Shown: positions 16,996 to 24,293 of the stretch, piece by piece | How positions within the stretch are numbered: position 1 is the first letter of the stretch | Layout of the letters: every line of letters starts with the position of its first letter | Assembly (NCBI GenBank): GCA_937894335.1 | Contig: CALCRU010000051.1 | Span: forward strand, 1 to 26,723 | Direction of reading: 5' to 3' | Source: an uncultured Treponema sp. | GTDB lineage: Bacteria > Spirochaetota > Spirochaetia > Treponematales > Treponemataceae | DNA length: 26,723 nt | The notes under the pieces: model-generated | What the model was told of the DNA's origin: nothing | The model's database searches: none | Seen by the model: only the letters and a program-made list of their open reading frames with translations | Position numbers and translations under genes: made by a program

Positions 16996-17781
16996 TTACT
17001 CAAAATCCGATTCGTAACCGTAGTCCACGGTTGATTCAGTTCCAGCAGAGAGGTTTTCAGACTGGGAATCCTGCAGAGAGGCGGCCACATCTTCCAGAAG
17101 GCGCCGTCTTCTTTCTGCTGCCTCCTGTGCAGCCTTTTCACGCTCTGCTTCCTGCTGAGCCTGCATCTGAGCCCTCTGAACGGCCATTCTTTCTTCCTCT
17201 TCCTTAAGGCGCTCCGCTTCCTGTTCCCTAAGGACAGCGTCTTCCGCATCCTTTTTCATTTGGGAACCGATTGCATCCACAAGGGAAAGAATTTGCTCCG
17301 CTTGGGCGTCATCAGGACAAAGGGCAAGATAGGTCTTGTAGTCGGAAATGCTTTCGGTATATTTTTTCTGCTGTAGTCGGGCGTTTCCCCTGTTAAGAAC
17401 AGGACTTGCGTAAGAAGAATCAGCAGAAATCGCCATGGAATACCACTGCTCTGCAAGAGACCAGTTTCCCATTGCATAAGCCGTGTTTCCCGCGTTAAAG
17501 GCAAGCACTTTCTTGTTTGTTCCAGAGACAGACATTGCCCTGTCGGTTATGGCAAGGCTTTCCTCGTACTGACCAGTCTGATAGTATGCCAGTGCAAGGT
17601 AAAGGTAGGCCTTAGGTTCTCCACCCTCAGACACAGCCTTCTGAAGATAGGGAATTGCCTCTGAGGGACGGTTCTGACTGAACAGGGATTCTCCCGTGGA
17701 AAAATTTTCCCCCGCAAAAAGAGACAGCGAACAGAATGCCGCAAGCAGGAGTCCTGCAAAAAATTTTCTATACCTAAACAT
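16996..17781 (-). CDS. Secreted TPR protein with C-terminal coiled coil
   Basis: 261 residues from ATG 17781. The N-terminus FRYRKFFAGLLLAAFCSLSLFAG is a Sec signal peptide with probable cleavage near LFA-G; the Cys is not in a good lipobox (F precedes it). Residues about 25-180 carry TPRs (EAIPYLQKAVSEGGEPKAYLYLALAYYQ, LAEQWYSMAISADSSYASPVLNRGNARL). Residues about 185-235 are a Glu/Arg/Ala/Gln-rich coiled coil, and the tail is acidic (YGYESDFE). AAGGGGG lies 8 nt before ATG 17781; an in-frame ATG two codons upstream (17787) is closer to the site and less likely. The periplasmic TPR architecture resembles BatE-like proteins, but I see no Bat neighbours, so no function is assigned. Confidence 0.8.
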   Translation of the reverse strand: MFRYRKFFAGLLLAAFCSLSLFAGENFSTGESLFSQNRPSEAIPYLQKAVSEGGEPKAYLYLALAYYQTGQYEESLAITDRAMSVSGTNKKVLAFNAGNTAYAMGNWSLAEQWYSMAISADSSYASPVLNRGNARLQQKKYTESISDYKTYLALCPDDAQAEQILSLVDAIGSQMKKDAEDAVLREQEAERLKEEEERMAVQRAQMQAQQEAEREKAAQEAAERRRRLLEDVAASLQDSQSENLSAGTESTVDYGYESDFE

Positions 17782-17801
17782 GGGCATTTCCCCCTTACAA
17801 A

Positions 17802-17830
17802 TTGACATATTCGCATAAAAAAGATACTCT
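17802..17830 (+). promoter_or_regulatory. Putative promoter of the TPR/Mrr-like operon
   Basis: TTGACA (17802-17807), 17-bp spacer, TACTCT (17825-17830; weak). Start near 17837 gives a 28-nt leader with AAGGTGG before the ATG at 17865. It lies in the divergent gap shared with the secreted TPR gene. Confidence 0.55.
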
Positions 17831-17864
17831 TTCAAGGGTCAGTAACTTACAAGGTGGAACACTA

Positions 17865-19232
17865 ATGGATACATCTGTAGCAATAGTAATTTTCTCCGTT
17901 CTCGGTGCCATAATAATTGGCGTTACCGTTATCCTTATAAAGAGCTTTGCCTCTCCTAAAAAAATCGACGGAATAAAAAAGTTACTTAAGGACGGAAAAT
18001 ACCAGCAGGCCGAAAAATATGCCAAACAGATAATCACAAAAGACCCTAGGGATTTTGTGGCCCACTACTATCTTGGCGAGGCATATTATCTTGACGGAAA
18101 AACAGATCTTGCGTTTATTGAATACAAGTTGGTAAACCAGAACGCCCTCTTTGACGGAAGAATTCAGGAAGTTCCCTTTAGAAAGCGCATGGCCGAACTT
18201 TACACTCACTTTAACCAGACCCAGGACGCATTAAAGGAGTACCTTCTTCTTACAAAAATGGAACCGGGCAATGCAGAAAACGACTACAGCGTAGGAAAAA
18301 TCTATGAGGAAATGAATCAGCCCGGAAACGCAATGGCATTTTACCAGAAGGCAATAGCCGCAAACAAGAAGCATTCCAAGGCCCATGCTTCTTTGGGCTA
18401 CCTTCTTTACAGAACCAAGCAGGTTGAGGCAGCAAAAAAAGAAATAGATTTTGCAATAAAGCTTAATCCCTCGGAATACTCAAACTACTATTATCTGGGA
18501 AGAATACTAAGGGAACAAAAGGACTACTCCGCCGCACTAAAGGCTTTGGAAAAGGCCCAGAGAGATCCGGCATTCAGGCAGAAGGCTCTTATAGAAAGGG
18601 GTTCATGCTACATGGCAGTTGACCACATGGACAATGCAATGGGAGAATTTGAGCACGCCATAAAAGTTACCTCAAACGAAGGAAGCCAGGAAACGCTTTA
18701 CGCTAGATACTTCCTTGCCGCATGCTACGAAAAGCAGAGAAACATAGACAAGGCCATTGCCCAGTGGGAAAAAATCTACGCAAAAAACCGCTCCTTCAGA
18801 GATGTTGGTGCAAAGCTTCAGGAATACAAAGATTTGCAGGCAAACGACAGCATGAAAGAATACCTTACTTCTTCAAATCAGGAATTTGTACAGATCTGCC
18901 AAAAGGCCGCTCTTGCCATTGGATACGAACCAAAGAAAGTTGAGGAAACAAAGACTGGATGCATCATGTATGCAACAGAGGCAAAGGGAGACAACTGGAT
19001 GAGTGTAAGGCAGCAAATGGCCCTCATAGAATTCCACCGAGTAACGGATCCTCTGGAAGACAGCGTGGTGCGCCGCATAGTAGACAGCCTTAAGCCCAAC
19101 AACTGCACCAAGGGAATAATCTGCACCTCATCAGGATTTACACCATCGGCAATAAAATATGCAGAAAACCGCCCTGTAGCCCTTGTAGACAAGGAAAAAC
19201 TTGAAGCAATTCTAACAAAGGCTGGCGTTTGA
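17865..19232 (+). CDS. Membrane-anchored TPR protein with C-terminal Mrr-like (restriction-endonuclease-fold) domain
   Basis: 455 residues from ATG 17865, which has AAGGTGG about 8 nt upstream. Residues 4-27 form a transmembrane helix (VAIVIFSVLGAIIIGVTVILI). Residues about 35-330 are TPRs. Residues about 338-455 resemble the Mrr-cat domain: FVQICQKAALAIGY, then KGIICTSSGFTPSAIKYAENR and VALVDKEKLEAIL, the latter close to the family C-terminal signature. The catalytic pattern is degraded: where a Q/E-x-K is expected there is IEFHR (E389, H391), and no clear upstream Asp is seen. It may therefore bind rather than cut nucleic acid. The TGA overlaps the metallophosphoesterase ATG by 1 nt, showing a coupled operon. 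Confidence 0.75.
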   Translation: MDTSVAIVIFSVLGAIIIGVTVILIKSFASPKKIDGIKKLLKDGKYQQAEKYAKQIITKDPRDFVAHYYLGEAYYLDGKTDLAFIEYKLVNQNALFDGRIQEVPFRKRMAELYTHFNQTQDALKEYLLLTKMEPGNAENDYSVGKIYEEMNQPGNAMAFYQKAIAANKKHSKAHASLGYLLYRTKQVEAAKKEIDFAIKLNPSEYSNYYYLGRILREQKDYSAALKALEKAQRDPAFRQKALIERGSCYMAVDHMDNAMGEFEHAIKVTSNEGSQETLYARYFLAACYEKQRNIDKAIAQWEKIYAKNRSFRDVGAKLQEYKDLQANDSMKEYLTSSNQEFVQICQKAALAIGYEPKKVEETKTGCIMYATEAKGDNWMSVRQQMALIEFHRVTDPLEDSVVRRIVDSLKPNNCTKGIICTSSGFTPSAIKYAENRPVALVDKEKLEAILTKAGV

Positions 19233-19987
19233 TGAAGTTTCTCTGCGTTTCCGACCAGATAGATCCTCTTGTTTACGCCACCAGTGCAAAGGAAAGATAC
19301 AGCGATGTTGATGCCGTATTTTGTGCTGGAGACTTGCCCATGGACTATGTGGACTACATAGTAACGCTTTTAAACAAGCCCACTTTTTTTGTATTCGGAA
19401 ACCACGACCTTAAGGAATTCCACTATTACCACAAGCCTGCATCCCAAGGTACTTCCATGGAGGCAATGAAGCACAGCCACGGAGGAGACTATGTAAGCAA
19501 CAGGGTGTTCAGGTGCAAAAACCTTCCCATCACCCTTCCCGACGGACGGACGACACCCCTTCTTGTTTCGGGAGTTTCTGGCTCCATAAGGTACAACAAT
19601 GGCGAAGACCAATACACGGACAGGGAAATGTTCTTTCAGCTTTTAGCCCTTGCCCCCAAACTTCTATGGAACAAAATAAGGTACGGCCGCTATTGCGATG
19701 TTTTTCTTACCCATGCTTCCCCAAGGCACATTCACGACCGAGAAGACCCCTGCCACAAAGGCTTTGAATGCTTCAACTGGTTCATAAAAAAATTCAAGCC
19801 GGCTCTTCTCATTCACGGACACATCCATCTGTACGACCTACAGGCAGTCCGCACCACAGTAAGCGGAAGAACCACAGTGGTAAACGCCTACAGCAGAGTC
19901 ATCATAGATTTTAACACAGCCCCTGTACCCCAGGGTAAAAAAGGAGACCGCTTCAATGCCGTCATATCTGTCCACGCAGACCAATGA
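19232..19987 (+). CDS. Calcineurin-like metallophosphoesterase
   Basis: 251 residues. The family hydrolyses phosphoesters with two metals. Visible ligand motifs are CVSDQID (Asp8), CAGDLP (Asp34), VFGNHDL (57-59), FLTHASP and LLIHGHIHL near the C-terminus. The usual first motif is DxH; here it is DQI, so one ligand is replaced, although Asp11 is nearby. The start is the ATG that overlaps the preceding TGA (TGATG); an in-frame TTG one codon earlier is less likely. It overlaps the following ParB/Srx-like gene by 32 nt. The substrate is unknown. Confidence 0.85.
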   Translation: MKFLCVSDQIDPLVYATSAKERYSDVDAVFCAGDLPMDYVDYIVTLLNKPTFFVFGNHDLKEFHYYHKPASQGTSMEAMKHSHGGDYVSNRVFRCKNLPITLPDGRTTPLLVSGVSGSIRYNNGEDQYTDREMFFQLLALAPKLLWNKIRYGRYCDVFLTHASPRHIHDREDPCHKGFECFNWFIKKFKPALLIHGHIHLYDLQAVRTTVSGRTTVVNAYSRVIIDFNTAPVPQGKKGDRFNAVISVHADQ

Positions 19988-20876
19988 AGATTTTTCCAAG
20001 GCCCGCAACAAGGCTTGGTTTAACGAAATACAGCACCTTCTAAGCCCCGAGGAGGCAACCCTCATTTCCTTTACCGATGTAAAGAAACTTTTGCGTCCAG
20101 AAAACGAAGTGTACAAAGGCATGCAGGTTGTCCCCATAAAGCTCATAGCAGGAAGCGAAGGCCGTTACAAGGACTTTGACAACCACTTCTTTCCAAAGAG
20201 CAACTTTCTTAAGGGCAGATGGGAGCATATAGACATGGCTCACCTGCAGGATGTTCCCCTCCCCCCCATAAGCCTGTACGAGGCAGGAGGACTCTACTTT
20301 GTGCGAGACGGAAACCACAGGGTCTCGGTTGCTAAAGCTAGAGGTGTGGAATTCATAGATGCAGAAGTCGTAAGCCTGCAAAGCGAAATAAAACTTAAAC
20401 CCGACAGCACTCTAGAAGAAATGGTAAGGCAGGTCATTGCCTACGAAAAGCGAGTCTTTTATGCCGAAACAAATTTCGGAGACATTACCGACTGCTGGAT
20501 TCTGGACTTTACCACTCCCGGAAAATACGATGTCATCTACAATCACATTCTGAGCCACAAGTATTACATCAACATGGGAAAGGAAGAAGAAATTTCCTTT
20601 GAGGATGCTGTACTTTCCTGGTACCATACTGTCTTTATTCCCGTAATACAGACCATAGAAACCCACCACATAATGCGTCACTTTAGGGGCAGGACAAAAA
20701 GCGACCTGTATGTGTTCCTTATAAAATACTGGGATGAACTAAAACAGAAGTTCGGCAACGACTTTAGTCTGGACAAGGCCGCAGAAGAATTCAAGGAAGA
20801 CTATACTCCCAATTTATTTAAACGAATCTTAAATCATATCAGCAAAAAGAAAATGCAAAAAGATATGTTCAAGTAG
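19956..20876 (+). CDS. ParB/Srx-like (sulfiredoxin-fold) domain protein
   Basis: 306 residues. Residues about 40-140 look like a ParB/sulfiredoxin-type domain: VPIKLIAGSEGRYKDFDN, VPLPPISLYEAGGLYFVRDGNHRVSVAKARG, with the DGNHRV motif at 118-123. In ParB-family proteins this region binds nucleotide or acts as a small enzyme. The C-terminal half (TNFGDITDCWILDFTTPGKYDV and a helical tail) is not recognised; no ParB helix-turn-helix is obvious. The ATG has AAGGAG about 9 nt upstream, lying inside the metallophosphoesterase gene, which it overlaps by 32 nt. It ends before the promoter of the SpoIIE-type gene. It could be a regulator, as similar proteins are often labelled, but that is unproved. 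Confidence 0.7.
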   Translation: MPSYLSTQTNEDFSKARNKAWFNEIQHLLSPEEATLISFTDVKKLLRPENEVYKGMQVVPIKLIAGSEGRYKDFDNHFFPKSNFLKGRWEHIDMAHLQDVPLPPISLYEAGGLYFVRDGNHRVSVAKARGVEFIDAEVVSLQSEIKLKPDSTLEEMVRQVIAYEKRVFYAETNFGDITDCWILDFTTPGKYDVIYNHILSHKYYINMGKEEEISFEDAVLSWYHTVFIPVIQTIETHHIMRHFRGRTKSDLYVFLIKYWDELKQKFGNDFSLDKAAEEFKEDYTPNLFKRILNHISKKKMQKDMFK

Positions 20877-20908
20877 CAAAATTCTGCCGATAATGAAGTG
20901 TAAAAATC

Positions 20909-20937
20909 TTGACTGTACCATATTTCAGTGGTAAACT
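20909..20937 (+). promoter_or_regulatory. Promoter of the partner-switching operon
   Basis: TTGACT (20909-20914), 17-bp spacer, TAAACT (20932-20937). Predicted start near 20944, only 11 nt before the ATG at 20955, with GGGAG as the ribosome-binding site. It lies in the 78-bp gap after the ParB/Srx-like gene. Confidence 0.65.
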
Positions 20938-20954
20938 GTCAGTAGGGAGCATAA

Positions 20955-22664
20955 ATGAATTTAAATAACAGTTTTGCGTTCATTCCATTCTTTGCTACCG
21001 CCGCGGAAGCAATAGCAATCCTGGTGTTGTTGTTTTTTGTAAAAAGAAAGGGTACAGCAAGAGTTAGCTTTACGGCATTTGCCGCTGCAGCCATTCTGCT
21101 TGCCGTAGGCCTTGTAGGCGGATTTATGGGCACTTCCACCGAAGGAACAACACTTACAGTAATAGGAATCCTCTTATTCATTGCAGGTTTGGTAATTATT
21201 CCCTACCTTGCCGTACTGTGCACTTTTGAACCCCAGAAGATCGTAAAACTTGTTTCTCCCGCCGAAAACGAAAAAATTGAACAGGCTAACAAGGCCTATG
21301 AAGAAAACCTTAGGCGCTCCCAGGGCATTCTTGCAGAAGAGGGCGGAACTTCCGTAGACGCAGCCCTTATGTCCATAAGCAGAGACTTTGCTGTAAGGGC
21401 ATCCCAGTCATTTTCAGAAGAAAAGGGACTTACCTCCCTGCTTGAATATGTAAACAAGACTCTTAAGTCCAAGACAGGGGCAGATGGAGCCGCAATTCTT
21501 TTGGTAGACGACTTTGAAGATGTAATTGCAGTAAAGGCTTTTGAGGGTGACTTTCCTCCTCCATACAAACTCCCTGATGACATGCCCCACAAGCCGGTAC
21601 GCATTGCCACAAACTTTAAATTTGCTTCCTTCCCCTTCCACGACAATGTGTTTGGAGAAATAGCCTCATCGGCAAAACCAGAACTTATTACAGACCCTGT
21701 AAACGACATGCGAATCTATCAGAACGGACACGAGGACTTCCTTGAGTGCGGCTCCTATATTTTTGTACCGTTAAAGACAGGCGGTTCAGTAATTGGAGAA
21801 GCCGCTCTTGCCCGAACAAAGGCAAACAAGCCCTTTACAGAAGACGAACTTGAACTGGCAACCACCCTGTGCGACTTTGCTGCATCGTCCATAAAGACAG
21901 TCATTTCGGTAAGGGAACTGGTAGAATATAACTCAGCCGCAAAGGAAGGCGAGATTGCAACAGAAATGCAGAAGACTTTGATTCCTGCAAAACTGCCCAA
22001 GGTAAAGGGTACAGAAATAGGAGTATTCCTTAACGCTGCAGAAGATGTGTGCGGAGACTACTACGATGTAATTGTAAGCCGCAAAGACAGAGTTTCCTTT
22101 GTAATGAGTGACATTGCTGGAAAGGGACTTAACAGCCTTGTTATCATGATTATGGTGCGTGCTATGATTCGTCTTGTGGTAAACAGCATGCAAGATGCTG
22201 GAACAATCCTTTCATGGGTAAACAGGGGAATCGCCAACGAATCCTACTCAAATGACCACTTTGGTTCCTGCGCCTTGGTAAACTATGACCCAGAATCACA
22301 GGAAATTCAGTGTGCGGCCGGTGGAAACACCCCAGTTCTGTACATAGATTCCGCTACGGGAGAGGCAAAAGCCCTTACAGAAGAGGCAGAAGTAATCGGT
22401 GCGGATAAAACCGTAGAATATAAAAATTTCGTGCAAAAAGTTAAAAGAGGTGATATACTGGTATTGTATACAGACGGTCTTGTTGAATCCCTTAACGAAG
22501 ACGGTCAGCAGTACGGCCAGGAAAAACTTATAAGCGTCATAAAGTCAAAGGCTTCTGCAAGCGGAAAAGACATTGCGACCGCTGTGAAGAATGACGCCAA
22601 AAAGTTTATTGGAACTCAAACCCAGCATGATGACCAGTCACTGCTGGTAATAAAAATACAGTAA
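20955..22664 (+). CDS. SpoIIE/RsbU-type PP2C serine phosphatase with N-terminal TM helices and GAF domain
   Basis: 569 residues. Three hydrophobic helices (about 8-29, 37-58, 66-89) anchor it in the membrane. Residues about 140-320 form a GAF-like sensor domain (LLEYVNKTLKSKTGADGAAILLVDD, YIFVPLKTGGSVIGEAAL). Residues about 330-569 are the PP2C SpoIIE phosphatase: EMQKTLIPAKLP (from 337), CGDYYDV (366-372), MSDIAGKGLNS, AGGNTPVLY, VLYTDGLVE and DDQSLLVIK carry the metal-binding aspartates. In partner-switching pathways this enzyme dephosphorylates the STAS antagonist encoded just downstream. The sensed signal is unknown; the GAF domain suggests a small molecule or redox input. Confidence 0.92.
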   Translation: MNLNNSFAFIPFFATAAEAIAILVLLFFVKRKGTARVSFTAFAAAAILLAVGLVGGFMGTSTEGTTLTVIGILLFIAGLVIIPYLAVLCTFEPQKIVKLVSPAENEKIEQANKAYEENLRRSQGILAEEGGTSVDAALMSISRDFAVRASQSFSEEKGLTSLLEYVNKTLKSKTGADGAAILLVDDFEDVIAVKAFEGDFPPPYKLPDDMPHKPVRIATNFKFASFPFHDNVFGEIASSAKPELITDPVNDMRIYQNGHEDFLECGSYIFVPLKTGGSVIGEAALARTKANKPFTEDELELATTLCDFAASSIKTVISVRELVEYNSAAKEGEIATEMQKTLIPAKLPKVKGTEIGVFLNAAEDVCGDYYDVIVSRKDRVSFVMSDIAGKGLNSLVIMIMVRAMIRLVVNSMQDAGTILSWVNRGIANESYSNDHFGSCALVNYDPESQEIQCAAGGNTPVLYIDSATGEAKALTEEAEVIGADKTVEYKNFVQKVKRGDILVLYTDGLVESLNEDGQQYGQEKLISVIKSKASASGKDIATAVKNDAKKFIGTQTQHDDQSLLVIKIQ

Positions 22665-22688
22665 AAGGTGTTATAAGGAGCAAAACTT

Positions 22689-23027
22689 ATGGAACTGAAA
22701 ATACGAAAGAATGGAGATGTCTACATCATCGATGTTAATGGTGAGATGGACTTGTACAATTCTTACAAACTCAAAGAGCTGGTCATGAAGATGCTTGAAA
22801 AGAATGTAAAGAGCTTCATCATCAACCTTGAGCAGGTAGACTACATTGACTCATCTGGAATCGGTGCGCTGATTTACATCTGTTCAACAATCAAGAAGAT
22901 GAACTTGAAGCTTTACATTTCCAACATTCATGGCTCTGTAAAAAAGGTTATCGAACTTACCAAATTGATGGGATACTTCCCCATTGCAAACAGTGTAGAA
23001 GAAGCACTGTTAATGATTAACGAATAG
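22689..23027 (+). CDS. STAS-domain anti-sigma factor antagonist
   Basis: 112 residues, a single STAS domain of the SpoIIAA/RsbV type. VDYIDSSGIGALIYI contains the phosphorylation site; by comparison with SpoIIAA the modified residue should be Ser56, the second Ser of DSSGIG. The unphosphorylated form binds the HATPase kinase and releases its target. AAGGAG lies about 9 nt before the ATG. It is 24 nt after the phosphatase gene and 11 nt before the kinase gene. Confidence 0.93.
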   Translation: MELKIRKNGDVYIIDVNGEMDLYNSYKLKELVMKMLEKNVKSFIINLEQVDYIDSSGIGALIYICSTIKKMNLKLYISNIHGSVKKVIELTKLMGYFPIANSVEEALLMINE

Positions 23028-23038
23028 GACGGTATAAC

Positions 23039-23584
23039 ATGGAAGAACTTAAAGAACTCCGCTCTGATGGCAGCGATCCGCTGTTTGACAAGACTAATAT
23101 GCTCTACAAGGAATTTCCTTCAGATTTCCGCCAGATTCGCTACTTTACACTTTTGATAGTTCAGTCAGCACCTCTCGAAATTAAGGAAATCAACCTTCTT
23201 GAACAGCAGATTTCAGAAGTTATAAAGAACGCCGTTAAACACGGAAACAACTGCGACATCAACAAGAAAGTGCATGTATGGTATTCTTTCTCCCCTTCTC
23301 ACGCTCACATCATTGTAGAAGACGAAGGCGAGGGATTCAAAGACCTTGAAAAATGGAATGAATTTAACCGCAAGCGCATTGAATGTCTGCACAATTCAAA
23401 CTTTGAAGAGCTTACAAATTTCGTTTCATTCCGTACAAAGAAGTCTGACGATCAGGACGGCGGTAACGCTCTGTTTGCAGCTCTTGAGTACTGGAACGGC
23501 GGATTTATCTACAACGACAAAAAGAACGGCGTTGCAATGCTTAAGAAGTTCCAGCAGAAGAGGCACGGCATTTCTGCAGAGTAA
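23039..23584 (+). CDS. HATPase anti-sigma factor / serine kinase (RsbW/SpoIIAB type)
   Basis: 181 residues, slightly longer than typical RsbW. The GHKL ATP-binding site is visible: N box ISEVIKNAVKHGN with Asn64, and G1 VEDEGEGF (93-100). A later GGNALFAALEYWNGG plays the part of the glycine-rich lid, followed by VAMLKKF. Such proteins phosphorylate the STAS antagonist and hold a sigma factor or another target. No sigma factor gene is present in this window, so the target is unknown. A terminator follows 33 nt after the stop. Confidence 0.88.
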   Translation: MEELKELRSDGSDPLFDKTNMLYKEFPSDFRQIRYFTLLIVQSAPLEIKEINLLEQQISEVIKNAVKHGNNCDINKKVHVWYSFSPSHAHIIVEDEGEGFKDLEKWNEFNRKRIECLHNSNFEELTNFVSFRTKKSDDQDGGNALFAALEYWNGGFIYNDKKNGVAMLKKFQQKRHGISAE

Positions 23585-23616
23585 GCCACAAAAAACTGGA
23601 ACTATTTGATAAACAT

Positions 23617-23648
23617 AAGGGCTGTCTTTGAAGTGCAGCCTTTTTTTT
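23617..23648 (+). terminator. Rho-independent terminator of the partner-switching operon
   Basis: AAGGGCTG (23617-23624) pairs with CAGCCTTT (23636-23643; one G-U) around an 11-nt loop, followed by a run of eight T. Its T run ends directly at the AAGGTGG ribosome-binding site of the next gene. Confidence 0.8.
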
Positions 23649-23659
23649 AAGGTGGACCT

Positions 23660-23974
23660 ATGTCACCAAGCTATACTATATTTGTAATACTGATTATCCT
23701 GTGGCTGTGCGTGTGGCTTCCCCAGAGGCATAGAAGGCGAAGGCTAAGGATACGCAAAAGACTGGCAAGGCAAGGAGGAAAATCTATGGCAACAGAAACG
23801 CTTAATGACTTTATAGGCAAAAAGGTAACAATTTTCGCAGAAGGAGAACTAGGCGGTTTCCAGGGAACAATTCTCGCGGTGGAAAACAACTGGCTTAAAA
23901 TCGAAGACAAAAAGACAATCCGCCTTTTAAACGCCGACATGATAATGCAGATCCAGCTTAAAAAGCAGGAATAA
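23660..23974 (+). CDS. Small conserved-looking protein, membrane-anchored long form with internal start
   Basis: 104 residues from ATG 23660 (AAGGTGG about 5 nt upstream). Residues 5-21 are hydrophobic (YTIFVILIILWLCVWLP), followed by a strongly basic stretch QRHRRRRLRIRKR. From Met43 the protein is a compact beta-rich domain (IGKKVTIFAEGELGGFQGTI, NNWLKIEDKKTIRLLNAD) of the kind seen in small SH3/Sm-like barrels; I believe related short proteins are annotated as a DUF. An excellent ribosome-binding site, AAGGAGG, precedes ATG 23786 with 7-nt spacing, so a 62-residue soluble form is at least as likely as the long form. Function is unknown. It lies directly after a terminator and so depends on read-through or an unseen promoter. 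Confidence 0.65.
   Translation: MSPSYTIFVILIILWLCVWLPQRHRRRRLRIRKRLARQGGKSMATETLNDFIGKKVTIFAEGELGGFQGTILAVENNWLKIEDKKTIRLLNADMIMQIQLKKQE
23772..23788 (+). promoter_or_regulatory. Strong internal ribosome-binding site and in-frame start
   Basis: AAGGAGG (23772-23778) with a 7-nt spacer to ATG 23786, in frame with the 104-residue frame. It is the best Shine-Dalgarno I see in the neighbourhood and decides that a short form (MATETLNDF...) is probably made. Confidence 0.7.
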
Positions 23975-24042
23975 GCAAAAAGTCGCCCTCCCCACTCATC
24001 TCTTTCCCCTTTTTTACAGAAGAGCCACTTAACCTAGGAAAC

Positions 24043-24210
24043 CTGCGTGAAGGAGAAAGGGGGCTAAGCTGGCGAAACAAAAACAGGCGCAAGCGGAAAA
24101 GGTCTGCAAAAAAAATCTGCACAAGCGAAGCGCGGAAGCCTTTTTTGCAAGCATTTTTCGCTGTAAGCCTGTTTTTCTTGCGCAAAAGAGCCCCTTTCTC
24201 CTTCACGCAG
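24043..24210 (+). repeat. 168-nt long inverted repeat / hairpin between the small gene and ssrA
   Basis: A perfect 20-bp inverted repeat closes it: CTGCGTGAAGGAGAAAGGGG (24043-24062) against 24191-24210. Inside, AAAAACAGGC (24079-24088) pairs with 24167-24176, and GCAAAAAA (24106-24113) pairs with 24141-24148. The three stems are nested, so the whole stretch can fold into one interrupted hairpin. The rest of the 319-bp gap between the small gene (stop 23974) and ssrA (24294) holds a pyrimidine-rich stretch at 23980-24020 and the ssrA promoter; no convincing gene is seen. Confidence 0.8.
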
Positions 24211-24248
24211 TCTTATTTAGACGCAAGGGAGTTCTTCCGCAAAAAAAT

Positions 24249-24277
24249 TTGACACTTGCAAAAAAATACACTATATT
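24249..24277 (+). promoter_or_regulatory. Strong sigma-70 promoter of ssrA
   Basis: Perfect TTGACA (24249-24254), 17-bp spacer, TATATT (24272-24277). Predicted start near 24284, ten bases before the mature tmRNA 5' end at 24294, a leader removable by RNase P. Confidence 0.88.
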
Positions 24278-24293
24278 TGAAGCTGAAGATTCT

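Noticed and set aside
23958..24206. 82-codon minus-strand open frame across the long inverted repeat
   Set aside because: It runs through the hairpin and into the 3' end of the small gene, its low-complexity basic sequence matches nothing, and the palindrome explains the open frame.
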